Shown piece after piece: positions 22,801 through 31,400 of a stretch of DNA of 64,000 bases. Source of the DNA: Cydia pomonella (lineage: Eukaryota > Arthropoda > Insecta > Lepidoptera > Tortricidae); NCBI RefSeq assembly GCF_033807575.1, contig NC_084707.1:18276550-18340549 (forward strand). The letters run 5' to 3'. The notes under the pieces are model-generated. The model had not been told where the DNA came from, made no database searches, and worked only from the letters and a program-made list of their open reading frames with translations. The position numbers and the translations under genes are program-made. Numbering within the stretch: position 1 is the stretch's first letter; the number at the start of each line of letters is the position of its first letter.

Positions 22801-25437
22801 AGAAGTTTTATTTCAGATCAGTTTAAAGAATTCCTATCAACAAATGGAATAAGAATAGTCTTGCCTTACCATCCGGCGTCTAATGGGTAAGCCGAAAGGA
22901 CTGTTCAGACAGTTAAGAATAAATTAAAGAAACAGTCCACACTTGCATGGAGCATAAAATTACCTACAATATTATATGGGTTGCGTACTACACCGAATAG
23001 TACTAACGACAAGTCACCAGTGGAACTTTTAAATAATAGGCGTTTCAGGACAAAGTTTGACCACCTTAATCCTCTCACATTTAAGAACCAATAGAAAACG
23101 CAAGTATGTGCTGATGAGAATGAAAACAATAAATTACGTTCATTTCAAACGGGACAGACAGTGTATTTCCGGAATTTCAGTTCAGGGCCACGCTGTTTGA
23201 AAGGAGTGATAGAGAAGAGACAAGGCATTTGTAGGTATATAATAAGATGGAACGGGAAGCTGATGAAAAGACATATTAATCAGATACAAGGTCATGGGGG
23301 AGAGGCGAGAGATATCCGCCAGAATACATCAGAAGATACTGGTCGTGAAGTTATACATGACACGGAGAAAAGTAAACCATGTGAAGATAGTGATGAAGAT
23401 GAGGAAATTAATGTACAAGTAAATGCTACCCCCCCGGCCTCACAGTGGGCTGATATCATAGGGGTTTATGGGCCTCAGGATTATACGTTTAACCAGAGCC
23501 AAGAACGCATACCGCCAACCAACAAACGAATAAGATCACCTTCATCAACACAAAACATGGAATCCAAGAGATTAGACATAGATTCCTATGAGAGTCTGTC
23601 AGAGTCTGATTATGAACAGACTGAAGATTCAAACAAAGATTGGTAGACGATGATAGTTAGGTTTAGTATAGATATATGATAGAGTGTAATGGACAATTAG
23701 TGTTAGTGAACTACCAATAAACAGTGAAACTTAGTGTTAGTGAGCTATCAGTGATTAGTGAAACGTAGTTTTAGTGAACTATCTCAAGGGGAAGGCATGT
23801 AGTGTATTGAAATAAGAGGGTACTACTACAAAACCAGTCTGGATTTGTCAGGTAGGCATTCCCATGTGCTCTCCCGAATTCCGGCGATTATATCGCAATA
23901 TAATAACTATATTTTCGTAAATAACTCGTAAACGGTGGCCAATAGCAAAAAAACGTTGTTAAACGTAAATAACCCACACAAACATTTCTACAAAAAAGAT
24001 GTAGTACACTTTTTGAAAGGATCAATGTTTTCAAAGATATTAAAGAGGGAAAGTTAATTAAAATCAATTCTAAGGTTCCTTTATTTCATTTTCGTAAAGT
24101 ATGACCCATAGCAAAATAATGTCTCGTACATAAATAAATACCATAAAATTATCTACAAGAAACAAATAGAACACTTTTCGCTAGGATTGACATTTAAAAA
24201 TATACTAAAGCGGGAATATTAATAATAATCAATTTTAAAGTTGCTTCTTAGTTTTTCGTAAATAACTCGTAAATTGCAGCTCATAACAAAACAGGTTCTT
24301 ATACATAAATAATTAACATAATATTTCCAAAAACAAACATTTAGAACACTTTTCTCTAGGATCAATATTTAAAACAATATTGAAGGGCGAAAGTAAAACA
24401 CAAACAATTCACAGGTCCCTATTTTTCAGTTTTTCGTAAATAACTCGTAAACGGTAGCCCATTGCAAAAAAATGTTAAAGTGTAAGTATCATAGTGTAAG
24501 TACTGAATATTTTTTGTAGAAAATTTTGTGTAGATTATTTTCAAAGCAAGCAATTTAATATTACTTTGCTAATCCGCGAGAAAATAACGTGTTAGTCAAA
24601 CAGTGCTAACCCGTTATACTTACTTGCGTATTTTTACATGCAATTAATATTCCCACCCTCCCACCGCAAAAATAAATACGCAAATAAATATAACAACCCA
24701 CCACCAAAAGTACAAAACTCGATACGTGTTTCGCCTCTCTACGAGGCATCCTCAGGAGATGCTGGAGATGTTGACGGTCTGACACCCGACAACTGACATC
24801 AGTCAGTCATATTATTATATGCGTATATTTATTTGCGTATTTATTTTTGCGGTGGGAGGGTGGGAATATTAATTGCATGTAAAAATACGCAAGTAAGTAT
24901 AACGGGTTAGCACTGTTTGACGAACACGTTATTTTCTTGTTAGCATGGATTTCCGCAAAGTAACGCCTGATTCTATTAATTAGATTATTTTCGTTTCACA
25001 ACGTTTTTTGCTATTGGCCACCGTTTACGAGTTATTTATGAAAATATAGTAAAATGGACCATAAAATTGATTTTAATTAACTTTCCCGCTTTAATATCTT
25101 TTTAAAGGTAGGTGTATATTAATCTTTCTTGTAGGCAATTTTATGTAGATTATTTGCGTGAAAGAACATTTTTTGCTATGGGCCACCATTTACGAGTTAT
25201 TTACGAAAAACTAAAAAAGGGATCTACCACAACAATTTATAACTTGGATGCAGATGATACCTATATTACCTATATTACCTATATTTGATTGCAATGAAAG
25301 AGAAATATGAGAATGAATATGAGTGATTGAGTATAATGCCAATAAAGTCTTACATCACCATATCTCTCCACATCACCATTTTCATCATCATCAGTGCGGG
25401 CTCTTTTAGCAGGAGGCTCATTACTTATGTTACACAT
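8492..25437 (-). CDS. F-box/leucine-rich-repeat protein gene, five exons seen, 3' end missing
   Basis: Exons in transcript order: 25437-25354, 19417-19267, 18974-18721, 9699-9613, 8951-8492; about 345 codons. Every junction has GT-AG ends and matching phase (0, 1, 0, 0), the main evidence that they form one gene. The first exon is basic then acidic (PPAKRARTDDDEN), likely a nuclear localisation signal. Exon 2 encodes an F-box (EYLNSDVLGIILDKLSTDDI, then WRNAM). Later exons contain leucine-rich repeats (LKSLRLVGCGLENL, LRTLDLSNNSLELL, LKHLSMCWNDNVS). F-box/LRR proteins usually select substrates for SCF (Skp1-Cullin) ubiquitin ligases; that role is inferred. The last exon ends with an open phase-1 donor (GTGAGC), so more exons exist, probably left of the window. 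Introns are transposon-rich (1.0 kb to 9 kb). The true start codon could be further upstream. Confidence 0.75.
9320..9596. mobile_element. Possible small MITE next to exon 4
   Basis: TGTCCACATCTGG at 9329 and its complement CCAGATGTGGACA at 9578 form an imperfect inverted pair. The span begins just after the fourth F-box exon donor and explains the fortuitous open frame there. No target duplication seen. Confidence 0.3.
9613..9699 (-). CDS. F-box/LRR gene, fourth exon
   Basis: 29 codons between a TTAATAG acceptor and a GTAAGT donor, phase 0 at both ends. Encodes CEPLSFTEEVRQCLKELQL, consistent with an LRR strand. The reading frame happens to stay open beyond the donor into a probable MITE, which should not be taken as coding. 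Confidence 0.65.
9847..9904. repeat. Perfect 27-bp hairpin with 4-base loop
   Basis: 9847-9873 is the exact reverse complement of 9878-9904 with loop TCTC between. AT-rich except for GCCTGC at the base. It lies in an F-box gene intron. The loop is too short for a typical miRNA precursor; more likely a replication-derived palindrome or MITE core. Confidence 0.9.
10219..10910 (+). repeat. Dispersed repeat family B, near full-length copy
   Basis: Begins CCGGCCAAGAGCATGTCGGG and ends with GACAGACAGACGGACATGG, ACTATAAGGGTTCCGT and GGAACCCTAAAAA. Contains a poly-G run near 10530 and poly-A/T tracts. The same family recurs at 15929 (+), 32591-34664 (-) and 39224 (-). Non-coding; repeats of this type are common in moth genomes (recollection, not checked). 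Confidence 0.7.
11421..11573. mobile_element. Small palindromic MITE
   Basis: TGGCCATCTAAAATGTTCAC at the left and its complement at the right (arms about 41 bp, 153 bp in all). It sits in the centre of the foldback element and could be its original core. Confidence 0.6.
11850..12085. repeat. Dispersed repeat with inverted CATATGG ends
   Basis: Contains ACAAGTGCGAAAAATAGGAA and GAATTACCTATTCGCAC in inverted relation. Related sequence occurs at about 48290-48400. No coding content. Confidence 0.45.
12832..13012. mobile_element. TA-flanked MITE, CCCCTAGTGTAAA family, copy 1
   Basis: 181 bp with inverted ends (CCCCTAGTGTAAA ... TTTACACTAGGGG) flanked by TA at 12830-12831 and 13013-13014. A second copy is at 36604-36788. 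The internal inverted segments AACGCAAACGCGTT and ACGCGTTTGCGTT are GC-rich. No ORF. Confidence 0.8.
13015..14672. other. Intron DNA without recognised genes
   Basis: No supported gene. Around 13140-13760 several GACAATTGTC/GACATATGTC-like palindromic motifs recur in both orientations, suggesting an eroded foldback repeat. The rest is AT-rich. Confidence 0.4.
14673..15560 (+). mobile_element. piggyBac-like remnant: 5' end and transposase N-terminus only
   Basis: The TTAA at 14669-14672 is followed by CCTCCTGGGGTCCGAAG, a plausible piggyBac-type end, with internal repeats of ACTAGGACAAAAT nearby. A two-exon acidic N-terminus follows. No catalytic domain and no matching right end were found, so the element is internally deleted or truncated on the right. 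Confidence 0.45.
14942..15457 (+). pseudogene. piggyBac-like transposase N-terminal fragment
   Basis: Exon 1 at 14942-14963 (MTRATRR) has a GTTAGT donor; exon 2 at 15303-15457 follows a TTTTTTCAG acceptor and continues in frame. The product is about 59 residues: basic start, then QQSDFEDDEDDPFGGN and a serine/aspartate-rich tail, ending at TAA. Acidic N-termini with this pattern precede the catalytic domain in piggyBac transposases. Downstream, another frame has GRGRGRSRTQTRN, reminiscent of the next basic segment, so a frameshift or nonsense change has ended the ORF. Cannot transpose. Confidence 0.45.
15770..15912 (+). pseudogene. Mariner transposase fragment, N-terminal codons
   Basis: Encodes MEKLKQRAVIKYLHKKGLTP and continues to the QSCPS block; nearly identical to the start of the mariner at 32886. 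It is cut after about 40 codons and abuts a family B repeat. Confidence 0.8.
15929..16283 (+). repeat. Dispersed repeat family B, partial copy
   Basis: Matches the 3' half of the 10219 copy (CTATGGTTCAGAAGTTTGAG, poly-G, ACTCTAGGGTTGA, closing GGAACCCTAAAAA). Carries a local inverted duplication around 16110-16150 (TACGTGTAGGGGA mirrored). Confidence 0.65.
16284..16908. other. Intron DNA, nothing recognised
   Basis: No ORF or repeat that I can name. Contains a small hairpin TTCGGCTTAAGCCGAA near 16550. Confidence 0.3.
16909..17420 (-). pseudogene. Mariner 3' half (minus), same family as the 32723 copy
   Basis: The left edge is the 3' TIR (CGAAGGTGGATTGAAAAATT). The minus strand encodes the end of the transposase (LEESFFKSGV, PHPPY-type region, HQDNA region), broken by frameshifts. 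The 5' half is missing. Confidence 0.75.
17587..17726 (-). repeat. Dispersed repeat family A, 3'-end fragment
   Basis: AGGGTTCCGTAGCCAAATGG ... CGTCTGTCTGTCCGATTC ... TTTTTTCCGAAACTAT, matching in reverse the 3' end of the copy at 30568-31503. Confidence 0.7.
17727..18061 (-). repeat. LINE 3'-tail repeat, inverted relative to 28541-28800
   Basis: TCAGTCTGTCACACATATTC, CATCGGTGGCAAATAAGCAT and CGGCCCGCCTGATGGTAAGC match, in reverse, sequence beside the LINE tail at 28541. Non-coding. Confidence 0.55.
18062..18720. other. Intron DNA without recognised genes
   Basis: No supported coding region. A fragment near 18350 (ACCGGCCAAGTGCATATCAA) resembles the start of the dispersed repeat families. 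Confidence 0.35.
18721..18974 (-). CDS. F-box/LRR gene, third exon
   Basis: Acceptor TATTACAG, donor ATG|GTATGT. It enters in phase 1 and leaves in phase 0, fitting its neighbours. Encodes a linker (HYYLPRLHFVPRLLGLV) and a first LRR-like segment (LNQNSLRTITQNCPNLKELM). Confidence 0.7.
19267..19417 (-). CDS. F-box/LRR gene, F-box exon
   Basis: Acceptor TTTTTACAG at 19418, donor GTTTTT after 19267, ending in phase 1. Encodes IEMYADEPTILEYL followed by an F-box with the pattern LxxDVLGIILDKLS...KKWRNAML. The clearest functional domain in the gene. Confidence 0.75.
19708..19815 (+). repeat. Gypsy 5' LTR
   Basis: Starts TGTAGTGTATTGAAATAGG and ends ATATAATA. It differs from the 3' LTR at three of 108 positions by eye. 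Ends TG...TA rather than TG...CA. Confidence 0.9.
19817..19834 (+). other. Probable tRNA primer-binding site
   Basis: TGGCGACGAGGCAAATCG lies one base after the 5' LTR. The TGGCGAC start is used by several insect Gypsy elements; the tRNA is not assigned. Confidence 0.5.
19883..20600 (+). pseudogene. gag: Gypsy gag remnant
   Basis: An open piece of 92 codons (19883-20161) has capsid-like sequence (QLFDLIVSLSS, ILEFLKAHFQPTPNE), then a stop. Further pieces follow in shifted frames (EKVRDYVTNLRKM; KLTFIQATEIAFSHE) ending with half of a zinc knuckle (CFRCNRQH), whose second half is missing. At least two stops or frameshifts. Cannot make a full Gag. Confidence 0.75.
20558..21780 (+). pseudogene. 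pol: Gypsy protease and reverse transcriptase remnant
   Basis: The protease active site is recognisable (MEVDTGCPYTLIS). RT motifs follow: PIVPVLKPNGNVRLCGDYR, YPLPTLDEAF, FSKIGLERAYTQV, then a deletion after the TPKGLY block. The catalytic box reads LLDDIVVSG in place of the usual YxDD. The frame ends at AFLG followed by TAG at 21769. Several frameshifts. RT activity is impossible. Confidence 0.8.
21781..23646 (+). pseudogene. pol: Gypsy RNase H (deleted), integrase and C-terminal region
   Basis: RNase H is reduced to fragments (HWTMQNQKAFEKL, then YGQIDKEAAAIVFGLKKY) with a deletion near 22100. Integrase is clearer from 22330: ELHSNHDG zinc finger with CETCAEN, core D in HIDYAGP, D in VSDNGRSF, then a TAA codon directly before the AER that supplies the catalytic glutamate. 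A last open piece (23161-23646) has a GPY/F-like stretch (YFRNFSSGPRCLKGVI) and an acidic tail. Confidence 0.8.
23798..23905 (+). repeat. Gypsy 3' LTR
   Basis: The partner of the 5' LTR, preceded by the polypurine tract at about 23786-23797 and followed by the ACTAT duplication. Confidence 0.9.
23911..24480 (+). repeat. Tandem units of about 170 bp (direct orientation)
   Basis: Four units, each beginning near TTTTCGTAAATAACTCGTAA, spaced 176, 164 and 177 bp, well diverged from one another. Part of the foldback left arm. Confidence 0.75.
24561..24963. mobile_element. Inner palindromic element with about 110-bp arms
   Basis: TTACTTTGC at 24561 and GCAAAGTAA at 24955-24963 mark the ends. The strong inner arms include AACGGGTTAGCACTGTTTGA and TGCGGTGGGAGGGTGGGAAT in inverted copies. 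The loop contains GCCTCTCTACGAGGC and CATCCTCAGGAGATG. Non-coding. Confidence 0.65.
25354..25437 (-). CDS. F-box/LRR gene, first visible exon
   Basis: 28 codons from an ATG to a GTAAGA donor, phase 0. Contains PPAKRARTDDDENGD, an NLS-like basic cluster followed by acidic residues. An upstream acceptor (CATAAG) inside this ORF is possible, in which case the real start is in an earlier exon. Confidence 0.55.
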
Positions 25438-25738
25438 GAAATAAAAATTCAAAATTAAAACATAAAATTTCCTATTTAAATTATTTAATAAAATATAATT
25501 TATACATGATGCGAACAATGAAAATAGTAAGGAAGCTTTCACATTGTGTGATACTGATGACTACCTATAATAAAGCAATTCTATATGTCAAATTTTATTA
25601 AATTCAACCTCATCCTGTTATACTCACTCAAAATAAAAAGCTGACACTTTTTACATATAGGGCAACAAGAATACATTTACAGTAAGTACATATGGGGCTA
25701 CTTTATGTGCCTATATGTTAATTGTTTTAAATTATCAC

Positions 25739-26293
25739 CAGGGGTCGGACAAAAAGTGCGGATGACGTAAAAATGACGTATTCTTGCACACAGGATGATG
25801 TTTGAGTTTGTATTTAAACTTCCATGTGGCATGTAGTAACAAAGTAGTATTAATGAAGTAACAAAATAATCTTAAATAAATCCATGGAATTAATAATACA
25901 GTTGGTAGGGTGCTGTAGTGAATAAAATAAATTTCACGAAACTTGTTCCCATTAGGTATAATTATTTGAAATTAGTTAGAACAAGTCTGTGGGATTGCCA
26001 CAATATTTGAGTAAAGATGACATTTTAGAGCGTTTTCTTATACATTAGTAAATATAAATTTTAGCTAAATATAATCGTGAAGATACAATAGGTAAACAAT
26101 AACGAAGTCAATTTATTGTTCATCTGATTGACAATGTGTCAGTCAAAAACGTACTTACTCATTTCAAGTGGCGATATCGTTTAATAAGAGGTTGATAAAT
26201 GATAAGTGATAATTGTTTATGAAAATCAAAAATACTATTTGAAATCATCCTATAAGTGGTTTGACGTCATCCGCACTTTTTGTCCGACCCCTG
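25739..26293. mobile_element. hAT-type MITE with 8-bp target duplication
   Basis: 555 bp; inverted ends of about 33 bp starting CAGGGGTCGGACAAAAAGTG, flanked by ATTATCAC on both sides (25731-25738 and 26294-26301). The 8-bp duplication and CAGGGG ends fit hAT. No transposase. Confidence 0.9.
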
Positions 26294-26469
26294 ATTATCA
26301 CTAATTGTTGCAAATTTCCTATTTTTCTTAATCATATTGTAATGTACTATTTTGAAATAGAAATGTTCTAAACTGTACATGTAATAGATGCTGCTGTCTG
26401 GCTTCTGCATTATGGCCTTTTGAGCATCAGCTGACTGTCTCTCCACCACAACACACTCAACTGACAATA

Positions 26470-26586
26470 TTATTTATTCACAATAGCATATAAACTATCA
26501 TCTGACAAAGTTCTCTGCTTTGGGATGGACTCTTTTTTTACATCTTTAGGTGGCTGCTTTCGACCCTCCAACAGAGCAACAGCTGA
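26470..26586 (-). other. Possible orphan exon or pseudogene fragment
   Basis: The minus strand is open for 38 codons with protein-like composition: SAVALLEGRKQPPKDVKKES, then IPKQRTLSDDSLYAIVNK and a stop. Sequence just downstream in another frame (SVECVVVERQSADAQKA) also looks coding-like. Not assigned to the F-box gene because of the stop. Could be a decayed exon or a chance ORF. Confidence 0.25.
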
Positions 26587-28245
26587 CGTTTATGAAGCTT
26601 CATAATTAAAACATCTCTCATAACTAACAAATTGTATTTGAAGCAATTTTTTTGCAAATCTGTTGCTTTAATTACCTAGAAGCTGTAGTTTTAATTATCT
26701 TGAAGAATTGGGTACTTGACACATGTTGAATATTATAACAAAATTTAGTTAAATGGATAGAAAATGAGCCATCCATTATAAAAAAGTGGAATTAAAAAAT
26801 TATATTGAGATTATAAAAAATACAAGGCTCTGAAGTCTCAAAAAATTGTTTTTCTTTTGTCTTTCAAAAATAGAAAAGATCATGGTACCATTCGAGTCCT
26901 TACATTTTATTGAAAAATAAATTGTATGACAACTATATCATAAACGCAATATTTCTATTCAACGCTATTATTTTTATTTTATAAAGGTGACAGTAATACT
27001 CCATATGGGGTCAAACTTGCGATTTATATACTTATATGATGTGACGTCACATCACCTTATCATTTTGTTAGAGGCGTTTCAATCGTCGACTGCAAGCGTC
27101 AGACTTTAACTCTCATTTCTGACCTTTGTGTTGCTGAAATGCCATGAGTCCTATACAGACATTTGATCCTCAGGAAAATCAAGATCGTTTGACATTATTT
27201 ACAAAAAACAGTCAAGTAGCCAATTATATTATAAACTGGGTGTTATTTATTAAAGGTTTGACTTACCCGATAGGCGGTGATTCAGTCATTTTAGGGTTTT
27301 CCCCGAACCTTACTAGATAGATACGCAGGCGCAACTTCTAAACCACACCAACCATGGACTAAACCACAGAAATAAGTAAATTACAATTACATATAAAACC
27401 TTAAATCTTAGTGGATCCAATCCTTCGCCGAACTTCAGTTAGTAATTTTACAGTTGATAATTAATTCATTATTATAATAAGCGATGGACTTCTCCGGCTA
27501 CGATGTACAAAATAAATACATGTAAAACTGTAGTGTAAATGTCAAAATTGAATACCGGTCAGTATATTTGTTTAAGAGTTATGAGTACTTATGAGCCGTA
27601 TTTTCATGACAAATATCCATTACAATGTGGTAAAAACACGGTTAAATCTTGTTCTTAAACAGTGACCATAGAGAGAGTAGTTTTTGTTTTTTTTTCTATT
27701 CTAAGATTTCTAGGCTTGTCTAATTGTCTATACTCGTTTGATGGCTGCGAAATCAACAATTTCTATTTTCCTTCTTTGTTTGTAAATTTGTCTAAAAATC
27801 GCTAAGTGTCAATTGTTTCGTGTAAATAACTTAAAATAACATTAACAGTGATATTTTACGACGATGTCTTCTATGGATTTTGATCTCTAGCACAAAATAG
27901 TGTTTGTTCAGTTTTTGTAGGACAAGTGAAGTGAAGTGGACGCGATCTTGGCCCAACTCATAACAAGCTAAAAATACTTTTGCTTCGTTATATAGCGATT
28001 TGTAAACTAAACTTTCTTTTCTTATTTGTGATGTACCCGCATTCCACCAGCGCTGAAGAAGAACAGAAGACGAATTTGATTCCGAGTGTGAAGCTTCTTC
28101 ATTCCAAAAGAAAAGGAATATTCATACACCCGTCGGCTATGTACAGAAGTAGTGCACCCAGCTGTACGAATAATTTTACAGTTTCAATAGCAAGGAGTTT
28201 GTGTGGGTAAAGTCTTGTTGCGTACGAAATAGAGAAACTGAAAAA
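26587..28245. promoter_or_regulatory. Intergenic interval between divergent F-box/LRR and Maf1 genes
   Basis: The 5' ends of both genes face this region, so promoters are expected here, but no TATA box or initiator can be assigned with confidence. An 18-bp perfect palindrome TGATGTGACGTCACATCA at 27037-27054 contains the CRE/ATF octamer TGACGTCA. About 27900-28245 is likely Maf1 5' UTR. The rest is AT-rich and unassigned. Confidence 0.3.
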
Positions 28246-28451
28246 ATGAAACTCTTGGAGAGTGGTCGTCTGGAGGCCCTGAGCAGCGCCCTATCGATCC
28301 TGAACGGTGATAGTGCTGTTCAAAGCCGCGTAGAGAGCTACAGTTGCAAAATGGCTGGAACTGAAAAAGCTTTCTACAAACGATTTACCGCTGATGGAGA
28401 GACCTCCCGTGACCTGCAAGCCCTATCTCCACCTGAAGGGGTCATGTATAG
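28246..28451 (+). CDS. Maf1: Maf1 exon 1
   Basis: Begins MKLLESGRLEALSSALS and ends LQALSPPEGVMY plus two bases before a GTATCT donor. Contains box A. Confidence 0.93.
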
Positions 28452-31400
28452 GTATCTCTTCCGAATTATTTTGTTTATAAAGGAAATGTTAAAAGGGTTG
28501 AAATAAATTGGCATTGTAGTACACTCAAAAGTAATGAAAGGGTTGGAGTCGTACATAGGCTACGGATACAGCTTACCATCAGGCGGGCCGTATGCTTGTT
28601 TGCCACCGATGTAGTATAGAAAATAAATAAATAGGTAATTGCATACATAAAAAATGTGGCACAACATAAATGTTAAAATTTCTATCTAATTATGCAATAA
28701 TTTTATTGAAACAGCTTATATACCCGCACCCACATTACCCGCATTGAGTGATATTTTCACTCGGAATATGTGTGACAGACTGAGAGGACATTCTCTGAAG
28801 CTGACACGGTCGCAGAGTAGTAGCAACCCAAGACGACACTTCCTGTCTAACCGCGTAGTGAAAGTGTGGAACAGTTTGCCCAAATCCGTAATCAGTGCAC
28901 CCTCAGTGAATTCTTTTAAAAATAGACTCTACAAACATTTTATAAATGGACAAAACACAAGTGCAGGACATTGATGTGCACATATCAGCTATAAGCTGCC
29001 TGTGCATTCATAAATAATAATAAATAAATAATATATACCTGCAAGGTCACCAGTCATTTTTTAAATAACCAGGAAAATCTCCCCTAATCTCTTGAAAAAC
29101 AAAAAAAAAATTGAAATTGACCAGCCATACAGATTTGAGCAGATTAAAGTGTAATAATTAATTTAAACCAGTATTCATATCTCAGTGAATATTTTCGAAA
29201 ATTATAGTATCAGTATAGACTTTTTTATGTGAAAAGCAATATACTTCATTGCAAAAGTATTAATTGGAAATAAATAAATAAAATACTACTATGATCTATG
29301 CACAAATTATAGTAAATATACAAATAAAACAAAAAAACAAAAACTGACCTGGGTAGATACCATGTTTAGTGAACAGTATTACAGATGACTTAATCAACAT
29401 GACTGCCAATCAGAGCAAAAAGATGACCATTGCTGGGTTGGTTGTTAGTTTATAACCAAATTCATCACAATTAGGATTAAACTGCTGCCGTGACCCCGGT
29501 GCCCGAGTGGCTCAGGCACCTGCCGCAATAGCAGAGGATGCTGGTTCGATTCCAGCCTGGGACACTGGAGGCCTTGGTCACTTTTTCTTAGTATATGACA
29601 TTTATTTCAGTTTATAATTTATATAGTAGTATTTCTACTTCAAATATAAACAAATTAAAATATTTTCTGAAAATAATTTAATTTGTTCTAATACTTCTAA
29701 TAGTAAAGGCCTATATTGTTCCCGTGGGAATGTGAATGTGTGTGTGTTATGAAATGTGAAAACAAAAGCTATAACTCCCTAGGGAGTTATAATTTTATTT
29801 ATTTATTATGTATGAAGCGGTGGTGGCCGAGTGGATATGACGTCCGACTTTCAATCCGGAGGTCGCGGGTTCAAATCCTGGCTCGTACCAATGAGTTTTT
29901 CGGAACTTATGTACGAAATATCATTTGATATTTACCACTATCTTTTCGGTGAAGGAAAACATCGTGAGGAAAGTCCCCAATCCGCATTGGGCTAGCGTGG
30001 GGACTATAGCCCGAGCCCTCTCGCACATGAGAGGAGGCCTATGCCCAGCAGGTGGGACGTATATAGGATGAATTATTATTATTATTTATTATGTCACTAA
30101 TTCATACAAACCACATAGTGTAAATGAGTTTTACTTTTAAAATACTGCCGTTAATAATTTAATATGTTTGATTATGTTTAAAAATATTTCATTTGATTAA
30201 TTTTATAGCAGTTCAAATTTTTTTTACATAATTTTCAATCATGGCTGAATGCCAAATAGGTCTGTGCCTTCAATGTCTAACCTGTCAAAGAATGACAATA
30301 CGTTTGATATGACACCGTATTTAAGAATTATTTCGTTTAAAATTTGTTTTTTTTTCACAAGTGTGATGAAAAACATAGTATGTAACTCCGGGGGTAAGAA
30401 TATTGCAACCTCTAAATTAATTGTCCATGAAGTAAATGCAATATATGTATACCTTAGGGATACAATCTTAATTTAATTATTTATTTATAGAAAAGTATGG
30501 ATATGCATCATGGTCATCTTTAGTACCTCTTAGCTTAGAATCACCTGAAAAGAGGTAGCTTTTTATTACAAGTGCGAGTCGGACTCGCCCATGAAGGGTT
30601 CCGTACCATTTATGATGTATTAAAAAAAGTACTTACTAGATCTCATTCAACATTTTACCACTTTGGAAGTGTCTCTCGCGCAAACTATTCAGTTTAGAAA
30701 AAAATTATATTAGAAACCTCAATATCATTTTTGAAGACCTATCCATAGATACCACACACGTATGGGTTTGATGAAAAAAAATTTTATTTTATTTTATGAC
30801 TTATTAAAAAAAGTACTTACTAGATCTCGTTCAAACCAATTTTCGGTGGAAGTTTGCATCGTAATGTATATCATATATTTTTTTTAGATTTTTCATTCTG
30901 TTATTTTAGAAGTTACAGGGGGGGGGGGGGGACACATTTTTTCACTTTGGAAGTGTCTCTCGCGCAAACTATTCAGTTTAGAAAAAAAAGATATTGGAAA
31001 CCTAAATATCATTTTTGAAGACCTATCCATAGATACCCCACACGTATGGGAGTGATGAAAAAAATTTTTTTTTTTAAATTTTATGACGTATTAAAAAAAA
31101 ACTACTTACTAGATCTCGTTCAAACCAATTTTCGGTTGAACTTTGCATGGCAATGTATATCATATATTTTTTTTAGATTTTTCATTCTGTTATTTTAGAA
31201 GTTACGGGGGGGCACACATTTTACCACTTTGGAAGTGTCTCTCGCGCAAACTATTCATTTTAGAAAAAAATGATATTAGAAACCTCAATATCATTTTTGA
31301 AGACCTGATTTATTGTTTTTTTTTTCTATTTTTGTGTAAAAATCTTAATGCGGTTCATAGAATTCCTTTTACTTACCAAGTTTGTACAGGATAGCTCTTA

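Larger units (their letters stand above)
19708..23905 (+). mobile_element. Ty3/Gypsy copy with 108-bp LTRs, coding region decayed
   Basis: 4,198 bp bounded by two 108-bp LTRs and a 5-bp target duplication ACTAT (19703-19707 and 23906-23910). A primer-binding-site-like TGGCGACGAGG follows the 5' LTR by one base, and a purine-rich tract (AAGGGGAAGG) precedes the 3' LTR. Interior order: gag, protease, RT, RNase H, integrase. All genes are broken. It split a tandem unit of the foldback element. Confidence 0.92.
19523..25225. mobile_element. Foldback-like element with arms of about 170-bp tandem repeats
   Basis: The left arm (from 19523, interrupted by a Gypsy copy, to about 24540) is built of direct units starting near 19545, 23915, 24091, 24255 and 24432, each with TCGTAAATAACTCGTAAACG and spaced about 164-177 bp. 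The right arm (24965-25225) carries the same unit inverted, near 25017 and 25183. The terminal units of the two arms are closely alike (TTCTTTCACGCAAATAATCT in both). The centre is a second palindrome (24561-24963). Long terminal inverted repeats made of tandem subrepeats resemble foldback (FB) transposons. It lies in the first visible F-box gene intron. Confidence 0.5.

Noticed and set aside
29820..29893. A functional tRNA gene
   Set aside because: The tRNA-like head is the start of a SINE with body, (ATT)n tail and target duplications; the other copies at 37068 and 42968 confirm this.
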